DNA of 64,000 bases, taken from the NCBI GenBank assembly GCA_943789355.1, contig CALSTU010000003.1, positions 1 to 64,000 on the forward strand. The letters are read 5' to 3'. The notes beneath the pieces are model-generated. The model ran no database searches, had not been told where the DNA came from, and saw only the letters and a program-made list of their open reading frames with translations. Below are positions 27,797 through 35,753 of the stretch, piece after piece. Origin of the DNA: UBA7430 sp002478765. GTDB taxonomy: Bacteria; Bacteroidota; Bacteroidia; Flavobacteriales; UBA7430. The position numbers and the translations under genes are program-made. Within the stretch, counting starts at the first letter, position 1, and the number at the start of each line of letters is the position of its first letter.

Positions 27797-28458
27797 ATGC
27801 TGAGTAGTTGTTCTGCATAGAAACATCCTTCTGCATCTGGTATGTCATCACATGAACTGTAATCACATGCTAGGTTTCCGTACTGGTCTAAACCTTGTAC
27901 CGTTGCATCTGCGTTGTAGTTGCTTGCATTTGCATCCAAACATCCTTCTACATCTGAAGATGACTCATCAGATCCACCATCAACTGGAGTTACCAGTTCA
28001 TCAGCCGTAACAACCACATCTTTTACAGTAACACCTAAGTCACGTTCTACAACGTACATAAGGAGCGAACTGAATGTCTTGTCACCTTGAGCTGGAACCG
28101 CCACACTGTAACTTCCTTCATCAGCCCCGCTGATAAGTATGTCTTCTGTCGTGTAACTAGGTTCGATATCTGGGTGAGGTTTAAATTCAAATTTGAATTT
28201 AATATTCACATCGCCATTCGGCGCTGCAGCTGTAAACGCAATACCTCCATCTTCGGAGAAGCTTAACGGATACAAGGCCGTGTTGTTGTTGGCAAATCCA
28301 GCCCAACCTTCAGCGCCTGTAGGGAAGGTATAAACGGAACCATCACCGATGGTTGTACCTCCGAAAGTTCCGGAGAAGTCTGCTGTTTGTGCAAAAGCAC
28401 CGCAGACACCAATAAACATGGCAATAGCCATGCATCTCAATCGTAATTTTGTAATCAT
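27733..28458 (-). CDS. N-terminal part of the giant cysteine-module protein
   Basis: The ATG at 28458 gives a signal peptide (CMAIAMFIGVCGAFAQ). It is followed by a domain of about 150 residues (TADFSGTFGGTTIGDGSVYTF to VVVTADELVTPVDGG) that looks like a beta-sandwich; a carbohydrate-binding role is possible but the family is not recognised. The first cysteine module then begins (GCLDANASNYNADAT). The frame is lost at the module's FNADF region. The leader has AACCCCCTCAG directly before the ATG. With the later pieces the repaired protein would have roughly 2,150 residues. Confidence 0.8.
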   Translation of the reverse strand: MITKLRLRCMAIAMFIGVCGAFAQTADFSGTFGGTTIGDGSVYTFPTGAEGWAGFANNNTALYPLSFSEDGGIAFTAAAPNGDVNIKFKFEFKPHPDIEPSYTTEDILISGADEGSYSVAVPAQGDKTFSSLLMYVVERDLGVTVKDVVVTADELVTPVDGGSDESSSDVEGCLDANASNYNADATVQGLDQYGNLACDYSSCDDIPDAEGCFYAEQLLSIYMQTLVQRTVLSTEERMYIR

Positions 28459-28642
28459 CTGAGGGGGTTTTTTAGTTAATATAACGTTGCAATTTAGAAA
28501 ATTTATATTCACTAGTCAAGTGATTGTATGACAAATGTGAGTGATTTAGGGTTTGTTCTGCATGTTTATTTCTGCCAATCCTCAGAAACTCCGAGTTTCG
28601 CTAGAGATGATTTTTTTGATGGAATGGGTAGTCTGTTTAACT

Positions 28643-28684
28643 AAAAAAAAGCGTGTGGTTTTATAAAACCACACGCTTTTTTTA
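28643..28684. terminator. Terminator after the GH16 lipoprotein gene
   Basis: A perfect 28-base palindrome at 28650-28677 (arms AGCGTGTGGTTTTA and its complement) is flanked by A and T runs. It separates the GH16 gene from the giant gene, which needs its own promoter. Confidence 0.9.
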
Positions 28685-28702
28685 GTGTTTTGGGTAGATG
28701 CC

Positions 28703-29533
28703 TTAATTGGCTCGCTCCATTTCATAGACCCTCACCCAGTCAATTTCCATTTGGGAAGGAAATTGTGTGCTGGAATTGGGACCACTTTTGTCCACAGCCA
28801 GATTGAGTAGGATGTACCAATCGCTGCTGTTGAAGGGCCAAGTTTTTCCGGGGTAACTTTCTGGAGTTACCTGGAATACCTTTTTGTCATCTACATACCA
28901 GGCAATCTTATCTTTCGACCATTGAATTTCGTAGATGTGAAAATCATTCGCATAAGAAACGCCAGCAGGATTTTTTAGGTCAAAAGTTTCATAGGTACTT
29001 GCGCCTCCGCATTCACCAAGATGTGCGGCTCCGGTTGTTTCATTGATACCTCCCACATGACCTCCTTGCTCCATGATGTCAATTTCTCCATCGCAAGGCC
29101 AGTTACCTCCAACAGGCAAAAGCCAGAATGCGGGCCATAAGGATTTACCGTCAACGGTTTTTATACGTGCTTGGACTTTACCGTAGCGAAAGCTGAATTT
29201 GTTGAGTGTGGTGAAACGCGATGAGGTGTATTCTTTACCTTCAAACGATTCACTTTTGACGGTTATTTTGGCTGTACCGTCGCTAACGGTTGTATTCTCG
29301 GATCGGTAGTATTGAAGCTCCCCATTGCCCCAACCCCACAAGCCATATTGTGAGCCGGTTCCTGTTTGGTGAGACCATTTGGAACTGTTTAGACTCGATC
29401 CGTTGAATTCATCTTCGAATTTAAGTGATCCAGCTTCGTAAATGGGTGGGTCTTCTTGAGCGCAAGAAACCAAGAGAAATGAGAGCGACAAGATGAAATA
29501 TCTGAGTGCCTTTTTGTTTTGAATTGGGGTCAT
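28703..29533 (-). CDS. GH16 laminarinase-like lipoprotein
   Basis: This is a 276-residue enzyme with a lipoprotein signal (Cys24 in FLLVSCAQ), so it is probably held at the outer membrane. The GH16 catalytic motif EIDIME gives Glu150, Asp152 and Glu155, preceded by WPAFWLLPVGGNWPCDG, the usual laminarinase arrangement. It has no accessory domain, unlike the secreted GH16-CotH protein. It lies between two terminators and forms its own transcription unit. Expected substrate: beta-1,3- or mixed-linkage glucan. Confidence 0.94.
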   Translation of the reverse strand: MTPIQNKKALRYFILSLSFLLVSCAQEDPPIYEAGSLKFEDEFNGSSLNSSKWSHQTGTGSQYGLWGWGNGELQYYRSENTTVSDGTAKITVKSESFEGKEYTSSRFTTLNKFSFRYGKVQARIKTVDGKSLWPAFWLLPVGGNWPCDGEIDIMEQGGHVGGINETTGAAHLGECGGASTYETFDLKNPAGVSYANDFHIYEIQWSKDKIAWYVDDKKVFQVTPESYPGKTWPFNSSDWYILLNLAVDKSGPNSSTQFPSQMEIDWVRVYEMERAN

Positions 29534-29585
29534 TTTTGATTGTTTGTGTTTGCCCTGTAAAAATACGGTTATTATTTGAAAAATA

Positions 29586-29635
29586 AAACCTCTTAGTCAC
29601 GTAATTCCCATGGGGAACAGGTGATTAAGAGGTTT
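29586..29635 (-). terminator. Terminator of the barrel/lipoprotein operon
   Basis: Arms AAACCTCTTAGTCAC and GTGATTAAGAGGTTT pair with one mismatch, with a second small hairpin in the loop. On the minus strand the stem is followed by TTTTATTTTT. Confidence 0.75.
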
Positions 29636-29677
29636 GTCATGTCTGTTGTAAAGAGGGTGTGCCTGGCGTGTTTTTCT

Positions 29678-30970
29678 TTATTGGATTTTGGCCAAAGGAG
29701 TCAAACTCATATCGCCCCAAAGTGCGGGTTTGGCATAAAAGCCATCCTTACCTTCGGAGTTCCACTTGTATTGCATTTCTCTTTTGGTTCCATCGGCAGA
29801 ACTTTTACCCACGGCAAATTCCATTTGATATTTTACATTCGTTGTAAAAGGATCTAGATCAAGAGAACTTAAAGGAACTTGAATTTCAAACTGATATGCA
29901 TTCTCCTTTTTGGATTCAGCGACTTCGATACCTTCAATTAACGCTGAGTTTCTGTAATCCCAAACGTGCTTGTTGGCCAGGTTTATGATAAAGTGCTGGT
30001 CTGAAGAACTCATGAAAGCTCTTTTCTTATTCAATTCGTGATTGGTGGTAAAAGCGATTTCAAAACCATCTCCGTTCCACATACCACCGTCCTTAAAAGG
30101 GTTGATGAGGTCTTGTTCACTTTCAAAATTGAGTAAGAAATATAAATTTTCATCGTCTGAAAGTGATTTCACTTGGTACGAAGAAAACGCAACGCCTTTT
30201 GCCTGATCCCAGCTATTTTCTGAAGCCAAGCCGTCAAGGTTGAGGTCTAATTCTGCTGCGTGAGGAATCTCGATTCTTTTGGTGAAACCTCCTTTGAAAG
30301 GAATGACGTTGATCTCTTTTACGTACAGATCACCGGCAGCTTCGAATTGAACAATCATTTGTTTGATGTTGGACATGTCAATGTCTTGAGCAATGTCCCA
30401 TTCAAATTCAGCTAGGGGAAGGGTAACGTTTGACCATTCATCTTCTTTGATGACTCCATTTTCGATCACCTGTGGATGAAAACCAATCCACAATTGGTTG
30501 TCTCCATAGTCTTCCAAACATGCTGCTAAGGGTAACGATTTTAAATCGCCTTTCACGGAGCGTACTTTCAATTGAATGGCCGCATTGTCTGTAATTCGAC
30601 TTAAGTCTTTCCCAGACCAACCGTCCCATCCCAGTCCCAGTCCCATCCAGTCACAGTCTCCTGCTTGCTTGTCCCAAGTCCAACGCATGGCAGGTTCGAC
30701 AATAGCTTCACCATTCTCATCCAATTCAGAAGTGATGAAGTAGGTGCTTGTGATGTCTAAACATTCTTTGGACTCAATTTCTGGGGGCTTACTGAACCAG
30801 TGTTCCCCGTTCATTTTTCCTTCAAAAACATTAAGTGCATAAAAGTTCTTGATTCCTACAGGTATTTCTTGATCTGCTGGCGCATCAAAGATGGCTTGAT
30901 CTTTCATTTCCACACACGAAACCAACAACATGGTAAGCACTAAAAAAGGTATGATAATTTTGGCTTGCAT
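29678..30970 (-). CDS. Surface lipoprotein with CBM9-like C-terminal domain
   Basis: This 430-residue lipoprotein (Cys in LLVSCVEM) has two parts. The N-terminal half contains a beta-sandwich (WDGWSGKDLSRITDNAAIQLKV to VKEINVIPF) like the sugar-binding domains attached to glucanases. The C-terminal half is a CBM9-like domain (DLNLDGLASENSWDQAKG, WNGDGFEIAF, YQFEIQVPLSSL), a group that binds sugar ends. No catalytic residues are apparent. It is the last gene of an operon with two outer-membrane barrels, and so is a candidate glycan-binding partner in place of SusD. Confidence 0.7.
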   Translation of the reverse strand: MQAKIIIPFLVLTMLLVSCVEMKDQAIFDAPADQEIPVGIKNFYALNVFEGKMNGEHWFSKPPEIESKECLDITSTYFITSELDENGEAIVEPAMRWTWDKQAGDCDWMGLGLGWDGWSGKDLSRITDNAAIQLKVRSVKGDLKSLPLAACLEDYGDNQLWIGFHPQVIENGVIKEDEWSNVTLPLAEFEWDIAQDIDMSNIKQMIVQFEAAGDLYVKEINVIPFKGGFTKRIEIPHAAELDLNLDGLASENSWDQAKGVAFSSYQVKSLSDDENLYFLLNFESEQDLINPFKDGGMWNGDGFEIAFTTNHELNKKRAFMSSSDQHFIINLANKHVWDYRNSALIEGIEVAESKKENAYQFEIQVPLSSLDLDPFTTNVKYQMEFAVGKSSADGTKREMQYKWNSEGKDGFYAKPALWGDMSLTPLAKIQ

Positions 30971-30974
30971 CTGA

Positions 30975-31976
30975 TTATGGTTTTAAAGGTTCATTTTCTG
31001 TGAAAATCATGTAATCCATGTTCACTTGGCTTACGCCTGCGATTAACGGATCGGCCAAAAGGAGAATGTCAACCCCATCTAACAAGTTTGGGTTGTGTAC
31101 ATTGTTCCCATTCGGTGTGATGGCTTTTCCATTTTCATCTACCACAACCAGGTCGGAGTATTTTAAAGAAATTTGTTGCCATCCCGACCTTGTACTTTGA
31201 ACAGTAATAGAGTAGGAATCTTCAGTTTCTATATCAAACACACCGTCGTTGTTGTCATCCTCGTTGAAACGTATGAGAACCCGAGGTTGACCTTTGAGAA
31301 AGTTAAGCATCACGTTGAAGTAAACTTCATTAGGATCGTCACTTAGAGCAAGCGTTTCACCCAGATAATCTGTTGCCGGAATGTTGACCATTCCAATCAA
31401 CCAGTCCCAACTGCATTCCCCGAACATTTTGTAGTAGTATTCTCCTTGAGCGGCTTTTGTTCGGTGTCTTAGGTTTGCAAAACCGACACCGTCTTGGAAA
31501 AACCAATCCCAATCGTCATTGATTCCGCCTTCGAAATCAGAGACTAAAGATCCGCTGTTGGTTTTGGCGGTTTTAACCGTAAGCGTTTCCGCCAATACCA
31601 GAGTCGTGTCCTCAGAAGAAATGTTTAACTCCGCCGTGCAGTCTTCTCCTTTTCTGAAGAAGGGCAGCGTTGAGGTGGATCCATCCCAAGCAGCATTTTC
31701 GCTGTTCAGTTCTTTTGATAAGCCCGAGATGTTTTTAACAGCACCCGACTTTTTACCTGTGATGGTTAAGTTCCACAGAACAGGTTTGTTAAACTCCGCC
31801 GTAAAAACAGGCTTTTCGCCCATTTCAAAGTCAATACTCGTTTTGGTAACGTCTAGCGAGTCATTAATTTCAAATTCACCGTAGAGATCCGAAACAGAAA
31901 TTCGATTCGCATCCACTTCTCGCTCACAGGAACTAAATCCTAAAGCAAGAATTAATAGGGAAAGTAGATATTTCAT
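30975..31976 (-). CDS. Surface lipoprotein, probable glycan-binding, unknown family
   Basis: The protein has 333 residues with a lipoprotein signal (Cys17 in LGFSSCERE). The N-terminal part looks like Ig-like strands (KPVLWNLTITGKKSG). The C-terminal part (SDFEGGINDDWDWFFQDG, MFGECSWDWLIGMVNIPATDY, SGWQQISLKYSDL) resembles beta-sandwich domains that bind sugars, rich in exposed Trp. It has no known catalytic motif. It is 4 bases above the next lipoprotein gene and just below the barrel gene, so it is cotranscribed. The family was not recognised. Confidence 0.6.
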   Translation of the reverse strand: MKYLLSLLILALGFSSCEREVDANRISVSDLYGEFEINDSLDVTKTSIDFEMGEKPVFTAEFNKPVLWNLTITGKKSGAVKNISGLSKELNSENAAWDGSTSTLPFFRKGEDCTAELNISSEDTTLVLAETLTVKTAKTNSGSLVSDFEGGINDDWDWFFQDGVGFANLRHRTKAAQGEYYYKMFGECSWDWLIGMVNIPATDYLGETLALSDDPNEVYFNVMLNFLKGQPRVLIRFNEDDNNDGVFDIETEDSYSITVQSTRSGWQQISLKYSDLVVVDENGKAITPNGNNVHNPNLLDGVDILLLADPLIAGVSQVNMDYMIFTENEPLKP

Positions 31977-31995
31977 TTAGCTCGTTTTTTTTGAA

Positions 31996-33774
31996 TTAAA
32001 ACTTCATTCTGAAGGCTACAGCCAATCGACCAAAACCATAATCAGGTTTCTCGTCTTGCGTGTATTCAATCACATCATCGTACTTTTCAAGTTCAAGGGT
32101 GTGGTAGTCAGAATTGCTCCAGTTGTAGTCTTGCCATAAAATTTGTAAGTCGTTCTTTTCATTGAATTTGTACTTAAATCCAAGACCAAAAATATTTTCG
32201 GTAAGGTTCGTTCCAAATGAAGGGTAGTAGTTCAACTCATCGTAACTGTCGCGACTGATGACGTGGTCAAATCCTTCTGCTTTGAAGATTTCGTATCCTG
32301 CCATGAAGTCAAGTTCTTTGGATAGTTCAACCGTTAAACCTGCCGTAATTCTTTCTGATTTTAAATCTGTTTTTTTCGCATCGGTAACCGCGTCGTTATC
32401 GCTCGTGGTGTGATTTTGTGTGTAACCCAGTTGTAAGAGTACCCCTCGATCAAATCCTGCGATGAACTCATTCACATGAATGTCTGTATGTACTGAAATT
32501 GAGTTATAGCTTTTAAGAACGTCGGGTTGACTTGCTTCTTCACCTTCTATTTCTTTGAGCATTCCCAGTTCAACTTGAACCGCATAACGGTTTTCGTCAT
32601 CCACACGTGAAATGGATAAATCTAGACCTTGACGGTTTGGTGTTGCCAAGCCATAAGGGTCGATGTTGTTGTAGTGTGGGTAGTAGTTTGACAGTCCTTT
32701 CTCGATTTGCGTGTTGTACACCGCGGCGTTGTTGTATATGTCCCAAAGACCCATTGGCCGAGTGATTTGATTGTTTGTGTACCGATCAAAATACGTAGAT
32801 TCTGTGCTGTAGTTTAATCTTCTGGTTTGCGCTCCTGCACTTCTAAATTTAGGTCCTACGTTTCGGTAGGCCAAACTGAAGTTTAAATCAAACGGTTTGT
32901 ACTCCGCACTTAATTTGGCGTAGTTGAAGAAGTCTTCGTGAACCGGAGCAAGATCGTCTCCCTTGTGCATGGATTTTGAGATTCCACTTTCACCGTTAAG
33001 TTCAAGAGCAAAATCATTCAAATCTTTTTTCAATTGGTAGCTACCTGTAATCACCGGGTTTCTATATTGAGCGCTGTCTGCAGATGTTTCAGCAATGTCG
33101 TACAGGTTGATGTAATTTAAGCCTGCTGAAAATGCCTCACTATGAACCATCGTTACGTTACCACCAAATAGAATACGATCGTCGGTTGCACCGCCGCCAA
33201 AGTTTACTCTGGAGCTGAACATGTTAAATTGCAATTCGTCAATACCTTCTCTGAAGCTGAGTGCAAAGTCAGCGGCAAGACCTTGCTGTCTCCAAGTGTT
33301 GTTTTTGGTGTAGAACAGATCGTAGTGAACCATGTCCGAGTACATGTTGAAAATGTCCAATGAATTTTCATACATTTCTTCCGAATCGTTGAATAGGGTA
33401 AAAGGGGTAAGCTTGTAATCAATATCCCCAATTTGGTAACGAACAGAATTTGCGATCAAGCCTTTGAGGTACAACTCACGTACATCAAAGGTTACACCTG
33501 AACCCCAAAACCCACCGTATTCATTTCTTACACGCAGGGTGGTTCGAATGAAGGTGTTTTTATTTGGTCGTATGTTGGCTGAAAGATCAACCAAGGTATG
33601 TCCGTATTCAGATTTTCTTGCCGTTGTAGAATCTTGTGCTTGACCTTGAAACTCATCCAAATAGAACAAGCCACGGGCATTCCCTGAAACCCAATATTTC
33701 TTTTCAGTGTCCTGCGAAAAAGCAGTGAATGATAACAAAAGTGTTAGCGCGGTTAGTAGAATATTTTTTGTCAT
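31996..33774 (-). CDS. Outer-membrane beta-barrel protein (second of a pair)
   Basis: The 592-residue protein has a signal peptide ending AFSQ and many alternating strands typical of an outer-membrane barrel (RTTLRVRNEYGGFWGSG, VQVELGMLKEIEG, FGLGFKYKFNEKNDLQILW), with a C-terminal strand ending AVAFRMKF, whose final Phe fits barrel insertion signals. It has no plug or carboxypeptidase-like domain and no TonB box, so it is not SusC. Its start overlaps the stop of the previous gene (TAATG), implying tight coexpression. It could form a diffusion channel for glucan fragments. Confidence 0.7.
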   Translation of the reverse strand: MTKNILLTALTLLLSFTAFSQDTEKKYWVSGNARGLFYLDEFQGQAQDSTTARKSEYGHTLVDLSANIRPNKNTFIRTTLRVRNEYGGFWGSGVTFDVRELYLKGLIANSVRYQIGDIDYKLTPFTLFNDSEEMYENSLDIFNMYSDMVHYDLFYTKNNTWRQQGLAADFALSFREGIDELQFNMFSSRVNFGGGATDDRILFGGNVTMVHSEAFSAGLNYINLYDIAETSADSAQYRNPVITGSYQLKKDLNDFALELNGESGISKSMHKGDDLAPVHEDFFNYAKLSAEYKPFDLNFSLAYRNVGPKFRSAGAQTRRLNYSTESTYFDRYTNNQITRPMGLWDIYNNAAVYNTQIEKGLSNYYPHYNNIDPYGLATPNRQGLDLSISRVDDENRYAVQVELGMLKEIEGEEASQPDVLKSYNSISVHTDIHVNEFIAGFDRGVLLQLGYTQNHTTSDNDAVTDAKKTDLKSERITAGLTVELSKELDFMAGYEIFKAEGFDHVISRDSYDELNYYPSFGTNLTENIFGLGFKYKFNEKNDLQILWQDYNWSNSDYHTLELEKYDDVIEYTQDEKPDYGFGRLAVAFRMKF

Positions 33775-35735
33775 TAGAATGTTATTTTAAGTTCTAAAAT
33801 CGTTTCTGTTCCTTTAAATTGATCTCGGTCAAAGCTTTTGTCTTTAAAGCTGAACCATCGGTGTCTGATAAATAAAGCCGTATTTTTTGCTATCGTGTAG
33901 TCGAGTCCTAATCCGTAGCCCTCTCCGAATTGGTTAAGCGGACGCAATGATATTTCATCGGTCTCAGTTTCGTAATTCCCAAGCGTTCTTTCAATACCCA
34001 AATAGCTGCTAAATACAAGTTTGCTGTTAAAAGCGTAGTACGCTTCTAGCTCATTGCTGTATTGACGAACGTATGCTTCGTCTGTAAATACAGGAATGGG
34101 TGACCAGTCTTTTTGCACGGATGAGAATTTACTTAAAGAGTACACATAGAATTTACCACCAAATGCTTTGGGATGGTATTTTGCCTGTAGTTCAAGTCCT
34201 CCGAAGGATTTTTTACTCGGGTTGATGTCTCTCATAAGTACGGTTTGGTAGGAGCCACGGTAGTTCACGGAATAACGATTGTAAGGACCTACATCCGAAG
34301 GGAATCCCCAACGCCATATTCTAGATCTTGTTAATGCATTCACGGAGTTACTGTACGTAATTTCGTTACTCTTAGCTTCCAATTCTGTAGAAGATCCGAT
34401 ACCCAAAGAAATTTTCAGTTCATCAAGTTCAAGTTCGGTGTTTAGATTGATTCCTTGACGGTTGTTCGTCATGGTTCCCACAGCAACCATGGAGCTTGCA
34501 AAAGGATTGAGGACATCAGTACTACCAACGGTTCCTGCTGCTAAATCGTTGCTGCTTTGTTCAACAATCGATGAATTCATGAAAATCGCATTGTTGTTGA
34601 TCGCTTGTGGGGAAATTCGATACAGATGTGCTTCGATCTTTAATTTGTCTTCCAACAACCCGGGTGTATTGATTTTGGTGTGAAGTGCTTCGCCCCACTC
34701 TTTGCTTTGATCGGGAGCAATGTATCTTCCGACACCGGCTTCCATTTTCACCCCAAATCCTCCAACAGAAAATTGAGATTCTAAGGTGTGTATGTTAAAG
34801 CCAATCACATCTTGGTTAAGACTGTCGGTGTAGGTAAGGTTGTTAAAGCTGTTGATTCCGATAAAACCTTCGGCAGTACTTTTTCTGATTTGTCCTCCGT
34901 AGGCAATGTTAGGAATGCTTGTAAATCCACCGTATAAATCGGTTTTACCAACCATTGCTTTCATCGAAAGCCCTCCCGGTAAGTTGCTACCGGTTACGAT
35001 AAGACCTGTAAATGGTTTTTCACCCCAACGGGCATCTTGAGAAATGTTTCCTCTTTTGTAGAAGTCGAAGTAACGTCTTTCTACACTAGATTCTAACGGA
35101 TCCCAGGGTGCTCTTTCGAACAAGCTAAATCGATTGTAACCTTTGTTTGAGGCTAAGGTTAAATCACTCATAGAAGTCCAGTGAATACCTCCGGCCTGAA
35201 CGGCAAAAGAACCAAAGTTGGTGTCAATAGAACCGTAAAAGTTGATTCCAAGGTGTACAATCAGACTTCCTCCCAATCGTGTTCCGTTGATGGGGTCGTA
35301 TATACTCGGGCGATTGAGTTCTGCTACTTTTACGCCATACTGAGGTGCGATGTCACCATTCATAAATTGAAAGGTGTACACATCAAACCCCCAAGAAGTC
35401 TTTTTTGAAGGTCTACCCGATATGCGCAAAGTTAAGTTTGGCATTTGGCTGTCATCTCCAATAAAAAGGTTGTTGGTTGGTAAGGCAGGGTAGTTTCCTG
35501 CGTCAGCTGATTCAGAGGCTATGCCTAGTGTTTTGTAATGTGTGTAGGTTCCTAAAAAACGGTACTCTCCATTGATCTTGAAGGTGTATAGCTTCGGAGA
35601 TTCCGATTTTGGAAACAAACCAATACCGCTGGATTCGCCGTTATTTAGGCTCAGGTTGGTCTGGGCGTTTGCCGAGAAACCAAAAAGCGCAAAATAGGCA
35701 AGTAATCCTATTATTTTTTTCATTTGCTTGTGCAT
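33774..35735 (-). CDS. Outer-membrane beta-barrel protein (first of a pair)
   Basis: This protein has 653 residues. The signal peptide is cleaner from the second Met (35723, MKKIIGLLAYFALFGFSANAQ). The body is a long series of amphipathic strands (LRISGRPSKKTSWGFDVYTF, GLGLDYTIAKNTALFIRHRWF) and the C-terminus TILELKITF ends in Phe, as in barrel proteins. Sequence and layout resemble the next barrel gene, and the two may have arisen by duplication, but similarity is only moderate by eye. It has no TonB-dependent receptor features. It is 19 bases below the GH-A hydrolase gene, in the same operon. Confidence 0.68.
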   Translation of the reverse strand: MHKQMKKIIGLLAYFALFGFSANAQTNLSLNNGESSGIGLFPKSESPKLYTFKINGEYRFLGTYTHYKTLGIASESADAGNYPALPTNNLFIGDDSQMPNLTLRISGRPSKKTSWGFDVYTFQFMNGDIAPQYGVKVAELNRPSIYDPINGTRLGGSLIVHLGINFYGSIDTNFGSFAVQAGGIHWTSMSDLTLASNKGYNRFSLFERAPWDPLESSVERRYFDFYKRGNISQDARWGEKPFTGLIVTGSNLPGGLSMKAMVGKTDLYGGFTSIPNIAYGGQIRKSTAEGFIGINSFNNLTYTDSLNQDVIGFNIHTLESQFSVGGFGVKMEAGVGRYIAPDQSKEWGEALHTKINTPGLLEDKLKIEAHLYRISPQAINNNAIFMNSSIVEQSSNDLAAGTVGSTDVLNPFASSMVAVGTMTNNRQGINLNTELELDELKISLGIGSSTELEAKSNEITYSNSVNALTRSRIWRWGFPSDVGPYNRYSVNYRGSYQTVLMRDINPSKKSFGGLELQAKYHPKAFGGKFYVYSLSKFSSVQKDWSPIPVFTDEAYVRQYSNELEAYYAFNSKLVFSSYLGIERTLGNYETETDEISLRPLNQFGEGYGLGLDYTIAKNTALFIRHRWFSFKDKSFDRDQFKGTETILELKITF

Positions 35736-35753
35736 CTGTTTAAGATCTTTGGA

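Larger units (their letters stand above)
22990..27990 (-). repeat. Array of about 19 cysteine-rich modules (roughly 210-260 bases each)
   Basis: Each module follows the pattern GCxDxxAxNYxxxAT-(8-12)-GNxxCxYxSCDDIP-(2-5)-GCIY-(about 17)-CxxYGGTPC, with six conserved cysteines. I count about 19, separated by short linkers rich in Ser, Asp, Gly and Val. The array is interrupted once by a carbohydrate-binding-like domain (about 26030-26510). Module sequences differ in the centre of the array but are nearly identical at 27293-27960. Confidence 0.85.

Noticed and set aside
27500..27800. Programmed ribosomal frameshifting in the module array
   Set aside because: The paired shifts are not preceded by a slippery heptamer and a stable stem, and other copies of the module keep a plain frame.
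22990..27990. Regularly spaced repeats that might be a CRISPR array
   Set aside because: Units are 210-260 bases, code for a conserved protein module, and have no short identical repeats with unique spacers; no cas gene is nearby.
31996..35735. SusC-like TonB receptor genes
   Set aside because: Both proteins are under 660 residues and lack the carboxypeptidase-like, plug and TonB-box regions of SusC.
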